DNA of 64,000 nucleotides from Ceratotherium simum simum (GCF_000283155.1 NW_004454225.1:386701-450700); one strand, 5' to 3'; positions 23,851 to 39,053 are shown, counted from the stretch's first letter. Numbers and translations are program-made. The notes: generated from the sequence alone by a model not told the origin.

Positions 23851-26379
23851 TCAAGACTGTAAACTCCTTGCAGGTAGGAACTGAGGCCATCCCCAACAAC
23901 TACCAGAGGGCCTGGCACTAACATACACCCAGTCAACACAGGAGGAATGAATGGACAGACGTGGGCCATAACTCCCGGTAAGGCTCAGAGAGGTGGAGCA
24001 GGCAGGTACAGCCTACACTCAGTCCCACGATCACCAAGGTGATCACACTTTCGGTCGCCAAAGACAAAACCCCCCAGAAAAGCCACAGGGGCCTGAGGTT
24101 CATCAGCCTCCTCCTTCCAGAACTGTCCTCCCAAGCTAGGCAGTCGTGTAACCCACTCCTGGGAAGAGCTTGGTGCCTGAGCTCACATCCTTTCTTGTGT
24201 TGCAACATACGTCAGCATCTTCTTGAATGATGTGGTCCAGCTGTTTATCCACAACCAGTTCTGCATTCAACTGGTCAGAATCCTCAAATTTCATCCATCT
24301 CTCTCAGTTCAAGATTCTTGACCTTTTAACGGAACTCTGGGGCCACGCAGTCTAAAATGCCAATTTGCTGATGGTTTCCCTTAAAAATTCATTAGTGAGT
24401 CAATAACGCATTTTCAGAGAAGGGAGACAAGACAGAATCTCCTCAAGATGACTCAACCAGCCCACAGCAGGACCCACTGACCATCTGGACAAATCAGTTC
24501 CCTCCTAGGAAATTACAGATCCTCGCAAACCACCACCCAACCCCCCAGCAATGGTGTTTAAAACGGACAACTCAACACACACCCCAGGAACAAACACAAC
24601 AACACGCTGGCCCTGGACACAGAAGAACAAAAACGCTCGGATGGAGATCAGGAGTGGGCTTCTCAGCCAGCAGCCTCGTCGCCTGACCACCTTCTGACCA
24701 TAGATCCAGTTCTGGTCCCCTGGAGAGGCCTCAGAGACACAAAATGACATTATGACCCTAAATATTCACTACAGCCTGTGTGCCAGGCTCTTTGCGAGGC
24801 CCCAGGGACATGTAAGTGACCAAGGGACCCAAGACCAGTCCCCCCAGTCTACAGGGGGGCATCCAGCATGAGGGAAGGGATGGTCTCTCTCTCCCCCCCG
24901 CCCTGGACAATTAGGTACCTGGAACTTTCTGCTCCATTCTAGATACCAAATCTTAAATGAACTCGAGACAAATGCACACAATCAGGAGAGAAGGACCAGG
25001 ATGGAGATGAACTAAGGATCATACTGCAGCCTCGAGGCCTGGACAGGGGTCACTCTCTTCATATAAGTGACAGCCACCTCATCCAGAGGGTCAGACAGGA
25101 CCCACTTGTCCCGGGGAAGATCCTAGGACTTCAGTTTCATCTAAGAAACAATTTCTAACAGGCAGTCTTCAGAGATGGACAGTAGTGAGCTCTCTGCCAG
25201 TGGAAGCAATCAGAGGCTGGCAGCCTCTTAGAGACATTATAGAGAGGTTCCGAGCAGCTGTGACTTTAGAGTCCCTTCCGACCCTGAGACTCGAGGCTTT
25301 CTTTTCTCACTGGCAGCTTCTCTAACCCGGAGCGGCCTGGGCAGGAAGCTGCAGTACAAGAGACTGCTCTCCACCCAACCTCCAGCACAGCCCCGAGGGC
25401 CTCCCACTCCGGCGTCTCCGCCAGAGCTCCCTGCTTCAGGAGTCCTCACTGGCTCTCCGCTACAGGCGAGGCAGGCATGCCTGTCTGTGCGTCCAATAAG
25501 GACTCACTGGACAGTAGGTGTGCCAAGTGCTGTGTGCAGAACCTCAATGACCCCTGGGCACACAATGACCATTCCAAGCTCACCTTGTCTGCACACCTTC
25601 AGCACCTCTACCTGGCCCCACGGCCTAGCCTTCTTTCCACACAAACACTTCGGGTATCTGGAAAGACTTGGGGCACTCCATATTCCACATAACTTGTGAA
25701 TGATCCTGGAAAACTTAATTTTCACCATTTTGGACAGAAATCTTCTCTGCTCAGTAAATAAGGGCCTCAGAACATTCCTTCCCCCTTTTTCAGTGAACAG
25801 TGATCATCACAGAAAATAGTGGATACAATGTGCTACAACCAAGGCGGGCAGAGACCCGCTCCTCTGCAAGGACCCCAGATCCCTCGCTGCTCCAAAGGCA
25901 GTTCCCTCCTCTTGGGGATTTTCCACCCTCTGCTGAGCCTGCTTGTTGCCACTTCTTGTCACTCGGAATGCTGTTTCTGATCTCTCTCTTCCATTGGTTT
26001 CTTCTGAATCTTTCTTTATTCTGATCAATCGAACTCTTGTAATTCCTGGCTCTGTCAGAGCTGTGGCCATCAAGGCCACACTTAGCCGGTGAGTTCTTTG
26101 AGTAGCACACCGGCCTTTGGGTCATTGGTGGCCCTGTGTCTGTGGCCCTCAGCTGGGTTCATTTTGGCTGTACTCTCTCTACCTAGGAAGATGTTTCACT
26201 TTGGGCCAGATTCCAGGAAGTTAAGTTTGTCCAAAATCTGAAACTGGGTGTATAAAGCATCATTCTTTGATTGTTCCTTTCCATGCATGTAAATCTCTTC
26301 CCCTAACAAGAGTTCATACTTTTCCAGGGGAGAATTTGTCCTGTACTCTTTTACCAAGCCTGGCACAGAGCAATTCCCA

Positions 26380-26535
26380 GGACTCAGACCTAGGGCTGAG
26401 TCTGGCCTCTGGCAATTACTCTCTGGGTAATCTTGGGTAAGTTTCTTAGCCTGCTCAAGTTTTTTTCCTTCACATTTGTAAAATGAGGATGATAATATAT
26501 ACTCCACCAGATAACTGGGAGATGAGATGAGCTAA
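26380..26535 (+). repeat. MIR
   Basis: 'tggcaattactctctgggta', 'atcttgggtaagtttcttag' and 'cacatttgtaaaatgaggat' are forward MIR blocks. Confidence 0.7.
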
Positions 26536-28587
26536 CAGTGATGAAAAATACGTAGTAAAACTGTGAAGTAGCACATAAACATTATTAACAAAACAGTGCC
26601 TGCATAAAGCAATGGTCGAAGCTGCACCTCCTCTGAAGTCTGGCCCCCCTGTACCCCTCTGACCACAGAGCTCCCCAGGGCTGTCTCAGAGCCATCTTCA
26701 GGGTCTCCCTCCCACCCCGACCACAATCAAATACTAAATGCACGTAAGGGGGCTGGTTTCCACCTCCCCTCTGTACCCCTGGTGGCACGTCCCAGTACTG
26801 TGTGAATTACGGCCTTACAGAGGGTAGATACACCAGCAGTGGGACCGTGGGCAAGCCTCTTACTTCTCTGAGACTCAGCCCTCTCCTTGGAAAATGGTAC
26901 CAAAATACCACCACCAATTTACAGGGTTTATCTCTACTCTATCCCTCCCCTCCCTCCTGAAATGCCACTAAAATGGGCGGAAAAGTACAAACCTTCAAGG
27001 ACAAGGAGATGGCATCAGAGGCAGCTGACAAGAGATGTTGACAAAAGCTCTGGAAGATGCAGCATGGTCACTGACCCGGAGAGGGGACGGAGCTGGTGAG
27101 AACCCCAGAAACCCTTACAACTGGACCTACCAGGCAGTTCTGATGGCTGTGGGTGAGGATGCAAACAGAAAAGTCTCCATGTGCAACTATTGGGTTTTTA
27201 CTTTCAAGATGGGTTGAGACAGCTCTGCCCTCAGAGAACTTGGCCCAGCTGAGGGCAGCAATGAGGAGACTTGTGGAAAATAGAGATGAAGTCTGAATAC
27301 GAAGGGCGAGATGTCCAGGTCCCTTCCCCCATCTGCAGCCATAACTCAGCCCGCTCAGCTTTTATCTCCCAGGCTGGAGATGAGAAAATTATTCTCTGTG
27401 GAAACAGGCCCAGAATCAAAAAGTCTTCATTTGGGGCCTGCCCCGCCCCCCCCCCCCCCACATTAAAATGGCAGAGGAAATGCCCCGTGCCCCATCACCC
27501 AATGGGGAGGCCCACTAGGCCCCCCGCACAATGACTATCCCACCTCTTGTGAGATTTCAGAACACTGGGGATAAAGGCAAGATCTTCTAGAAGCAAGAAA
27601 AAAAAAAGCAGGTCACATCCTGGCATTAAGGATTGAATCTGGCAGACTTTCCAAAAATGACGCTGGAAGCTAAAACACAGTGAAAAACATGCCTTCATAA
27701 TTCAGAGGGAGAATGATTTCCAACTTAGAAGTGCATTCCCATTGAACACCAAACAAATACAACAATATAACAAAGATAATTGCAGACAATTTTCAGATTT
27801 CAAAAAATACAACTCCCATGCACCCTTTTTCTCAGAAACCTCCTGGAAGATGTGCTCTAACCAAAATGAGAGAGCAAAACACGAACATGAAAAAACTGGC
27901 ACCCAGGGAACAGGTGATTCAGCACAGGAGAGGCGAACAGGATTCCCGGGATGATGTGAAGGCAAGACCCGGCACACAGCTGAGCAGTACGAGGCCTGAA
28001 AGCAACCAGTCCAGAGCAGAGCAAGGAGGGCAGGGCTCCGGGGAAAATGCCACCCAGGGAAACCCAGAGCTAACAGATTATTAACAGATGTGTCTGACTG
28101 CACTGAGAGGAGGGTTTCTCTTTTTTATTCAGTTGAAGCATTTGAGAATAAATTAATGATAGACACATAGAAAACAGAGCAAACCAAAAGGCAAGGCAAG
28201 TAGTAACCAGAGGAAAAACAAAAAGTTGTACAAGGAAACGTAGTCTTAGGACACTAAGGCTCAGCTTCGAGCGATATTTACAGACACACAATAATGCAAA
28301 CACTGAATGCAGACTTAGAAAACATTGTGATATAGTCACATTGAAAAGATAAAGGAAAGAAAACTCCGTGGGGGGGGGGGTTGGGGGTGGGATACCTAAA
28401 TCAAGGCCTTGTACAGTAGGAGGTCACCATGGAACACTACCTAAACCTGAAAATCAAGCAACAACAGTATAAAAGCATATTTTTAGGTTATTCTAGGAAA
28501 AAACAGTTTAAAGCGTTGAAAGTGCAGTGACCTTGGGAGTGAGGAGGCGTCAGGGCAGTTTTGTGTTTCAACCATACACACCTATTA

Positions 28588-29091
28588 TGGATGGTCTCTG
28601 ACTTACAATGGTTCGTAAGATCTTTTGACTTTACAATGGTGCGAAAGCGATATGCATTCAGTAGAAGCCGTACTCCAAATGTCGAGTTTTGATCCTTTCC
28701 CAGGCTAGCAGTATGCAGTACTATACTCTCCTGTGATGCTGGGCAGCGGCAGCGAGCGCAGCTCCCAGTAGGCCCCGTGATCACGAGGGTGAACAACCAA
28801 TACACTTACAACCATTCTGTTGCCACAACCATTCTGTTGTTCACTTTCAGTACAGTGTTCAATACATTACATGTAAGAGATATTCAACACTTTACTATAA
28901 AATAGGCTTTGTCTTAGAAGCTTTTGCCCAACTGTAGGCTAATGTAATTGTTCTGTGCCCGTGTAAGGTAGGCTATGCTAAGAGTGACGTTCAATAGGTT
29001 AGGTGTATTAAACGCATTTTTGACTTATGATATTTTCACCTTACAATGGGTTTATCAGCATGTAACTCCATCGTAAGTCGAGGAAGATCCG
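28588..29091. mobile_element. Non-autonomous Tc1/mariner (Tigger-like) DNA transposon
   Basis: This is a roughly 504-bp element flanked by TA on both sides (28586-28587 and 29092-29093). Its ends are inverted: the left end reads TGGATGGTCTCTGACTTACA and the right end, reversed, CGGATCTTCCTCGACTTACG, followed by further similarity. TA flanks plus inverted ends point to a Tc1/mariner-type, probably Tigger-derived, MITE. No transposase is encoded. Confidence 0.75.
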
Positions 29092-29289
29092 TACTTCAAT
29101 AAAAGTAAAATTTTGGTTAATTTTGTTAAAAAGAAAAGCAAATGTCTGCACAATGCCCAGTGGAGAGCCCGGCTCTGAGCTGGCTTTGGTCTGGGCTGGC
29201 TAGGTCTGAAATAAGAGTTCTCCAGCCCAGTCTACTCCTGCCCCCTTCCAGGGTCTTGCAACACTGAGGAGGAAGGGGGGAGGGGTGAT

Positions 29290-29600
29290 GAATGCGGGGG
29301 CTGTTGTTTAATTTTAAGGGACACACCCCATCACCAACTCCGCAGTGGCAGGGCTTGTGGGCAGCTGTAGCATTTGCAGATAAAAGAACAATGGCGGACG
29401 GTCCGAGACACAGTGCAGAGGTGTGGGAAAGGGCAAGGCGAGGGCCACGCCCACAAGTCAGACACCATGGCTGGAGAACTCTGGAGAACTCGGGGGCAGC
29501 CTGAACTTCACAGCAGCTGCTGGGCTGTTTGTAAACTCCCTCCGAGAGGCCGAGGGGAATAGCGTTGCTAGGAGATGTGCTTGGCAGGGCAGCAGACTTG
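29290..29600. promoter_or_regulatory. Possible intronic enhancer block
   Basis: This is a repeat-poor stretch in the long intron with an ATGGCGGA (29391-29398, YY1-like), an RFX-type half site GTTGCTAGG (29564-29572) and a GATAA. It may be an intronic enhancer. The basis is motif matching only, so confidence is low. Confidence 0.25.
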
Positions 29601-30129
29601 TTGCGACGACCTTTACACAGGGAGCGAGCAAGGTTGGGACAGGCAGGGCCTGAACAAAGAGGCTTCTGGAGTGGGGGGAGCCCGCCAACCATCTGCTGCC
29701 GTCTCCACGGCACGGAGTGAGGTTCGTGCCCGGGCTCCCTGGCTGAGCCCCGCCCCTTCTGCCAGGTGCCCCAGTCTTCAGGGCCTGGCAGAGAAGGGGG
29801 CCTACACTGGCCCCCCGAGCACAGAGGAGGGGGCCCCCTTGGCAGGGAACAGCTTTTTGCCGCTGAAGGAACCAGTGGGCAGATGCTGCTCCTGGGCACC
29901 CATGTGAGGCTGGCAGCTGGATGGATAAAGGATTCTCAGCCCCACCTTCCCAACCCCAGCCTTTATGGCTCCCCAGGTACCCAGAGGTTTCCCTGGGGAC
30001 TCTGCTGCTTCCAGGAACATGAGGCACTAGAGCCCCAGTCACGCCCTGAGCAGGTCCCCCCACGCCTCAGTATTCTCAGCTGGCAGGGCCGGGCGGGACA
30101 CCAGCCCAGGAATTCAATGCGGCCCCACG

Positions 30130-30420
30130 TGGGCGAACACAAGGCACGTAGCAGGTGTTTGATAAAGTCCCTTATTCATTCAAAAAATACGGAGCGAGGG
30201 AGCACCTCTCAGGTACCTGGCTCCATCGGCCCAGCCCTCCACCCGCTCCTGCTCTCGCAGAGCTGACAGTCTATTCAGGGAGACAGAGCAAACCAGGCCC
30301 ACGCTGCGCGCACTGAACTGCAAACCGCGGTAAGGCCACCAAGGTGCGGACAGGGTGCTGGGAGTGGGGGCAACAGGGAGAGCCTTTCTGAGGAGACCTG
30401 GAGTCAAGATGAAGGAGGAG
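30130..30420 (-). repeat. L2 fragment (reverse)
   Basis: 'cacgtagcaggtgtttgata' and 'gctgacagtctattcaggga' followed by 'cagggagagcctttctgagg' resemble the reverse L2 3' end. It is diverged. Confidence 0.5.
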
Positions 30421-31555
30421 GAGCTGGCCAAGGAAGAGCTCTGCAGGCACCGGAGAAATTCCGGAGGTGCCAGACCGGAAAGGAGCCCAGCGCGGCTGCC
30501 GCGAGGCCGAGGTGGCTGGAGGGGTGAGCAGGGCCGTGTGCTCCCGTTAGGCGCCTGCACTTCCTTGCCAAGTCCAAAGGCATTTCCTGTGCCCTAGGAG
30601 CCCTCAAGGATACACGGGTTCAAAGTAGGACAGGAAGAGAGACTCCGGCTTCTTAGGGGTCAAGCATGCTGCACCCCAATATCCATGGAGCCCAGGGCCA
30701 GGGGCAAAGCCCTCCCGGGTCAGGAAAACAAACAACCGGGCGTGGTCAGAGCTGCCCGGCCTCCGTATAAGAAAAACCATATGTGGTCACTACCCAAAAC
30801 CGGCAGTGGAGGTACGGGGAGGAAACTGGAAAATGCACAACCATGAGAGGGTGGGCGTCACAACGGGGATCTGGAATCCAAGGACCCCTCCTCCTCATCC
30901 TTGCTGGCCTGTTCGAGTGCAGGCCTGGGCATCCTGACCTGTGACCTGTCTTGGGGCCTGTGCCCTCTCCCTCCTTCACCCACCCTCCACATGGAGATTT
31001 TTCTAACCTGTTGTTTCCAGTCATGTTATATTTTTATGCATCAACAGTAAAAAAGAAAATCTCAATTTCTCTGTTTGGCCTACAAGGCTGTGTCCGTCCC
31101 CCATCCTTGCCTCCCATGCACCCCCCTCTCCAGCCGCTGGCCTCTCCTCTGGCAGAGGCTAGTCTCCAGCACAGCTCCCCAGCTCCTTCCCAGGCCAGGG
31201 CCGCTGGGCCCCGTGAGAGAGCTTTCCTGTCTCCTTGTGGCAATTATTCAGGTGGTACAGACTCCGGGAGGGCAGGCAGGGTGAGGGCTGGCTTTCCTCT
31301 ACAGTCAGCACCCAGCAGAGGGCCTGGCCTGTGCCTGGAGCTCCGTACCGGAACAGGGGATGCCTCTACACCACACATGAGAACGGAGGCCCCTGAAAGG
31401 CAGCCAGTCACCTTCTTGGGTGGCACAGTACAGCTGCTCCTGGGACAAAGCCCTCAGAATGAAGACACCTGGGGAGGGAGGCCCAGCCCTGCCGTTGCGT
31501 TACCACAGACGCCTGGATAAACCCCTGACCCCCGTGTACCTGGGGTTTCTATCTA

Positions 31556-32205
<650 letters not shown>

Positions 32206-33194
32206 TGAAACTCCCGTCCACACCAAAGGGAGCCTAAAGCTCGCAGGGTGCGTGCAGTGGCGCCGAGGCCGGCCTCACAGACACAGGAACCATGAGACCA
32301 CACCCAAGACTGTCCACACCAGAGTCAAGGATGAGGTGGGGAAGCCACAGTTGCAACAAGCTCCCCGGGGACCTGCATGCACAGCCAGGTTTCGGAACCC
32401 CGGGCATGTGGCACAGAGGAGGCCTTCAATCATTGCGTGTCCCCCATCCCCACCTTCCTAAACACCTGGTCCCGGGGGAGCTGAGTTAAACACAGGCGTC
32501 CAGGCGGGCCCAGCCCCCTCCCTTAACTAACTTCTGGCATGGAAGGAGGGACAGACGGGACCCTCACTCCTATAAAGGGTGGAAGTGCTTCCTGGCTGAG
32601 CGGCTGCAGTGCTGCCCTCATCCTGTGTCTCATTTTCCCATCTGTTAAACAGAGGCAGCGCAGCCTGCCTCACTGGGAAGCTGGGAGAATCGAGTGCAGT
32701 TTTTAGAAAGCGGGGGAAAAAATAAAAGCTACACACGGATGCCAAGAACAGCTCCAGCCACAGTCCTCAGGCCCAGCAGCCCAAGTCTCCCGTCCCAGCT
32801 CTCATGACTTCACACTTGGCCCAGCCGAGCCCTGGGCTCAGGAGGAAGAGAGCAAAATATTCCCCATCTGCTACGAGCCAACTGCCTTGGAAGCAATTGG
32901 GTTCTGGAAGGGATGGGGAACCCAGGGCAGCGGGCGAGGAGCTGACAGCAGACCTGAACGGGCTCAGCCTCCTCTCTTCGCTGGGCAACCTGCAAACCTC
33001 TCCTTTCTCGGGCAGCCAAGGCCTGTCTCAGCCCACACCAGCCTCTTTTGGGATGGCGAGGACAGGGGAGAGGAGACTTGACTTCTCTCCCAGCCCTGCC
33101 ACCAACCTGTACGTGACCAGGCTGGTTCCCCCTTCACCCTCCCCCTCTAGGTCTCAATTCTCTCATCTGCAAAGGGGTCACTGGCATCCACATG

Positions 33195-33515
33195 CTCCTG
33201 AACAGTTCCCAGGCCCCCCTGCAGCTCAGGCTGGACGCGTGACCAGCTCTGGCCCATGGAAGCTGAGAAGTGACAAGTGTCATTTCTGGACTGAGATGGT
33301 GAAAGGTCCAGGGTGCCTTCCCCACTTGTCCCTTCTCCCAGTTGTGAGATGGATGATGCCTTGAAGCTGCAAGATGCTGGAGCCACAAAATGGAACCTGC
33401 CCTGCACCGGGCTGGGACGTGAGCAAGACGTCAACTTCTACCAGGTGAAGACCCTGAGATTTCGGGGTTTATTTATTACTGCAGCATAGCCTGGCCTAGC
33501 CTAACTAATACTCTG
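33195..33515 (+). mobile_element. Ancient MaLR-like LTR fragment
   Basis: 'gaagctgagaagtgacaagt', 'gaagctgcaagatgctggag' and the end 'tttattactgcagcatagcc' resemble the 3' portion of a MLT1-group solo LTR. It is old and carries no gene. Confidence 0.45.
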
Positions 33516-33545
33516 TTGGCCTAGAAACCTCTCAGGATCTTTCTA

Positions 33546-34620
<1,075 letters not shown>

Positions 34621-34679
34621 CATCTTCCCAACCCGGCAAGGAGGTCATCTCCTCTAAGGGCTTGCGCCTTCCCTTCACC

Positions 34680-34985
34680 GTTTCTCCTCAGTTTTCCTAA
34701 CAGCTCAGGCCCACTCCTCGCCATCCAGCTGTGCTCTTCTGGAGACTTTGTGGCCCTTCCCCACTCTGTGCACCTTCCAACTGCTCGTCTCTTCATTCAG
34801 CTCAGGTGCTACTCTTCCTAAAAGCCTGCCCCACGCGTGTCCTCCAATCAGGCACTTCCCTCCATTTCACACGGCTCCTCATTACATGTAACACGTGGGT
34901 CTGTCATTTGCTTGACATTCTCCTCCTAAGACTGTCCACTCTTTGAAGCAAGACCATATTTCCATCTCTGAATGGAAGCACCAAG
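34680..34985 (+). repeat. L2 fragment
   Basis: 'tcattcagctcaggtgctac', 'cctaaaagcctgccccacgc' and 'aagactgtccactctttgaa' resemble L2 3' sequence, a second copy directly after the previous one. Confidence 0.5.
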
Positions 34986-36589
34986 GCCATTTATAAAATT
35001 TACTTTATTATCTGTTGATTCTCACTCCATATTTCCAAAAGAATTTGAGGTACTCCACAGAGAAGCAGAGAAGAGAGCTGAGGGAACTGGCATAAAGGAG
35101 GTTCCTGGTGGGGAAGTAACGATGGGAGTGGGCAGGACACAGGATGGCATTCAGGGTCCCGTCCAGGTACCCCAGGTGGGCTCTCACGTCGGCCCCACAC
35201 TTCCTAGTGGCAACCTCAGTACCTGCGGTAACAAATTAATGATTTCACATTGAAAAGTAACCCAGATGTCACCCAAGGAAGAAGTGTCATTAGGGTTCTC
35301 CTCACAAGTTTACAAACAGGGGCCAGTGCCAGGCTGGAGGCTAGAACCCCTTTCAAAGAGCCAAGCCACTCCCGGGAGGCCTGCCACTCCTGTACCCATG
35401 GGCATCTGAGTCCCGTGGCCCTGACAGGTGTCCCTTCAGTGCTGCCACCTGTTGACAGGCTGGTCAACACCATCCGGGGGTCACCGAGTCTCCCTGCAGC
35501 AGAGGCCCTGGAAGACTAACCTGCAACATGACCAGAGGGACATATGACCACTGAGGCAACGATGCAAAGTGGGGAGTGTGGACACTGGAAAGAGCCTGGC
35601 CGGAACTCGAGTCTCAGCTCCACCGCCAACCAGCCGTGGGCCCTCGCACAGATTTGCTGGGCCATGGAGGGTCTCTGCTGCCTGACCCAGCCCCTAAACT
35701 GACCATCTCAGCCGGAACCCCAAGGTCAGCCCAGATGACCTCGCACCGTCCCTTCCAAGTCTCAGCTGGTATTCTCGGCCAGAACACACTGACTGATGGG
35801 AGGTTTTCCTGGGTTGCGCCTGGGGCCCGCAGCCTGACCCCACTGTTCTTTGCCCACTGTCTCCCCACGCTTCCTGGCTTTGCCCCTGGCCCCTCTCCAA
35901 TGTCACCAGCATCCTCTGCCCCCATCTGCACCATGTCTGCTCTGAGCTGTAAGTTTTAACCCTAGGAGAGCCCTTTACATTTCTATTTTCCTGTAAAAAT
36001 AAGTGATCTCTAACACATCAACAAAGAGATGAATCTAGATTAAAAACTCAGAAGTGGAGAAGGCATCTATATAAAGAATCTCAAAAATGGAGAAGGAGTC
36101 TATATAAAGACTGGTGGCAAGCTTTGAAAAAGAGACACAGTGATAACTCTAAGAATAGCTCCTGTACGTATGGTTGCAAAACTGAAACCCAGGGCCAGAA
36201 ATATTTCTTAAAAACGAAGATTTGGGTTGTAAATCATCGTCTTTGTCTATCATCCCAAATTAAATGAATAAACATGGGGAATTGGGGGGTGGGGTGCTAG
36301 AGGAAGTGCAAATACCCCTAAATCTTCCCCTTCCAAGTGAGGGTGAGGTGTGTCAAAGGCGATTCTGTTTTCGACTAAAGCAATATAGAGAGGCCCCTGT
36401 GTAGACTCCCCAGTGGCAAGGGGCAACCACCGAGCTCCAATCCTGCCCACAGGAAGGGGACACCTGCCAGGCTGTCTGTTCAGCGGGTGGAGGGTGAGTG
36501 AAGGCTCCAGGCCCGGCTTCTTCCTGGGGCTGAGCTCGCTCACACTCACACGCCCCTCTGTCAGTCCCAGAGGGACACTCGACATTCAG

Positions 36590-37065
36590 AGTTCCCGCAC
36601 GTTCCTCACGTAGGTCATTCAGTTCACAAGAAGAAATCCACTCAGACAGAGTGGGTGACTTGCCCCCAAATCAGAGCCAAGACTCAAACCCAAGTCCTAT
36701 AAACACGCTGTCTCCCCACCGCCTCCCACGTGGGGCCCTGGAGGAGCTGCCCCTCCCGCTCCAGAGGCTCCAAGCAGGACATGAGTCCTACCACAGGCCT
36801 GGGACCTCCCTGCAGGAAGGGGAGGGAGGTCCTTCCCAGGGAGGGGAGGCCACGACGCTGGGATGCTTCTGCAGCCTGACCCACGTGCGCCACGTTTCTG
36901 CGCCGGTGCCCTATGACTTACAAACCATTCGCTGTACCCTCGGGCAGCCCTCACGGTTCACAGACCATTTCCCCAACGTTAGCTCATGTTTTCCTCACAG
37001 CAACTTTGAAGTAAGTAACATCTTCATCTTAGAGGTGAGGAAGATGATGTGGAACTTGGTTTTAT
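36590..37065 (-). repeat. MIR fragments (reverse)
   Basis: Two worn reverse MIR pieces: about 36590-36700 ('gagtgggtgacttgccccca') and about 36950-37065 ('ctcatgttttcctcacagca', 'tcatcttagaggtgaggaag'). Low-complexity GC-rich sequence lies between. Confidence 0.45.
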
Positions 37066-37863
37066 AGCCCCCTGGGTAGCACCAAATGATTCATAATATC
37101 CCGCCAAAGTACTTGAAGCAATCTCCTGACTCACAGACGCATGGGCCCTGGCACCCATGAGAGGAAGGCGATGGCGGCTGGGACTCGCCCCGCCCTGCTC
37201 CCAGGACCCAAGGCAGCAGACAACGCTGGACCCCGCACACATGCGTGTGTTGAGGGCCCGGGGAATGGACACTGGGGTCCCATCCTTTCACATTCAGGGA
37301 AGGCGCCTACCTGGGAAGGATCTCTTGCCTGTTCAGGTCCCACAAACCAGCAGGACGTTGGCCTGGTACAGCCCTGGACCTTGAAGAGGCAGGGATGATG
37401 CTGGCTGGTGCAGCCCCTTCGCTCCCCAGGGGAAAGAGGCCCAGGAAAGGGCCTCCATGGCTCCCCCTTTTTCAATACAATCCATGTGCCCCAAGGTAGG
37501 CAGGATGCACGAGATGAAGCTCAGACCCCAGATGCTCTGGCAGGTCCCCATTATTTTCTTCACTGACTGAATGTTAAACTCCTGAGGCAGAGGGCCCTGA
37601 GGAGAGATGCTGGAATCATCTTTCCAACAAACACATCCTGAAGGCTCTGGACACTGGAAGATGCAGGCTCGGCCTTGCACTCATAGCTTCTCCAAATGCC
37701 TGCTCTACGTGACACGGGTAACCTGGGCGCCTTACCTAGTGCACTGCACAAGAGGTGAGTGCCCAGCACTAAGGGAGCCCAAAGGCAGCATCCACTGCCT
37801 TGGACAAGGCTGTGGAGAGGGTCAGAAAGGCTTCAAAGTGGGGGGACTCTGGGGCAGAGTCTT

Positions 37864-38078
37864 TTTTTTTTTTTTTTAATTTTTTGTTTATTGCAGTAAC
37901 ATTGGTTTATGACATTGTAAAAATTTCAGGTGTACATCATTGTACTTCTATTTCTGCATAGATTACATCATGTTCACCACCAAAATACTAATTACAACCC
38001 ATCACCACACACATGTACCGAATTATCCCTTTCGCCCTCCTCCCTCCCCCCTTCCCCTCTGGTAACCACCAGTCCAAT
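37864..38078 (-). mobile_element. 5'-truncated L1 3' end (reverse) with 17-bp target duplication
   Basis: The element begins with a T tract (reversed poly-A), followed by the reverse complement of an L1 3' UTR ('ggtgtacatcattgtacttc', 'catcatgttcaccaccaaaa'). CTCTGGGGCAGAGTCTT occurs exactly on both sides (37847-37863 and 38079-38095). Only about 215 bp were copied. It is a relatively young insertion. Confidence 0.92.
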
Positions 38079-38799
38079 CTCTGGGGCAGAGTCTTGAAGA
38101 AGCATAAGCAAGCTCAGCTTTGAAGTCACCGAACAGGCTTCCCACTGCACTGCACCACCTGCTCAGTTGGGCAAGTGACTCCACCTCTCAGAGCCTATTT
38201 CTTCATCCATAATGTTTCAGAGTAACCACGTACTTGACGAGGAGTATTCTACTTTACAGAAGGCCCATTAATAAATGAAGACAGAATGATAGAATAAAAA
38301 ATGACCATTCTGTAACTCCTAACACAAATAACGGACGTAGATATGGATCGTGACTGGGGGATAAAAGCACGAGGGAAAAGCTGATGCGGACTGGTGAGGG
38401 GTGGGTGAGGAGCGCCCTCTGAACCCACAGTCAAGATCACTGTCACTAATGGGGCAGCCAGGAGGTGCGAGCCTCCTGAGGGGACGCACAGGAAGCACAC
38501 AGCACCACCTGGGAGAGACTCTTGCCCCAAAAGTGAACTGGGATCGAAACAAGCCTCTAGAACTAACCACCAGCATCCAGGAAATACAGAGGGTAGCGGA
38601 ACAGATTAAATGATACCGTGAGGAAGTGCAGCCAAATCTAGACCTGAGGACAGTCTGTAGGACAAACAACCTGGCTTCCCCAACAGATTAGTGGCTTAAA
38701 ATCAAAGGTGGTTGGGGGGCTGTTACAGAATAAGAGAAAATGTAAAAATAAAAGTCCTCATCAATGGAGGAAGAATAATCTTTTCAATAAATAGTGCTG

Positions 38800-39053
38800 C
38801 TTGGGGCCGGCCCGGTGGCGCAAGCGGTTAAGTGCGCGCGCTCCGCTGCGGCGGCCCGGGGTTCGCTGGTTCGGATCCTGGGCGCGCACCGACGCACTGC
38901 TTGGCAAGCCATGCTGTGGCGGCGTCCCATATAAAGTGGAGGAAGATGGGCACAGACGTTAGCCCAGGGCCATCTTCCTCAGTAAAAGAAGAGGAGGATT
39001 GGCGGATGTTAGCACAGGGCTGATCTCCTCACACACAAAAAAAATAATAAATA
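38800..39053 (+). mobile_element. ERE SINE with 14-bp target duplication
   Basis: The head GGGGCCGGCCCGGTGGCGCA starts at 38803 and is followed by tRNA boxes ('gcggttaagtgcgcgcgctc', 'ggttcggatcctgggcg'). Then come the ERE body 'ccatgctgtggcggcgtccc' and 'ggaagatgggcacagacgtt', and an A/AAT-rich tail. AATAAATAGTGCTG flanks it exactly (38786-38799, 39054-39067). It retains a near-consensus sequence, so it is young. It is nested in the L1. Confidence 0.95.

Noticed and set aside
21070..28380. Long G or C runs (21070-21082, 27446-27459, 28370-28380) as regulatory G-quadruplexes
   Set aside because: They are single homopolymer runs, error-prone in assembly and not spaced G tracts of the usual quadruplex pattern.
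29126..29899. A 257-codon open frame on the - strand in a TMEM184B intron
   Set aside because: Low-complexity Ser/Pro/Cys-rich translation, no recognisable domain and no splice or promoter evidence. It is likely chance in GC-rich intron.
38803..38900. tRNA-like head of the ERE SINE as a possible tRNA gene
   Set aside because: Boxes A and B are tRNA-derived, but the acceptor and anticodon arms do not form a proper tRNA, and the sequence continues into the SINE body and tail with target duplications.
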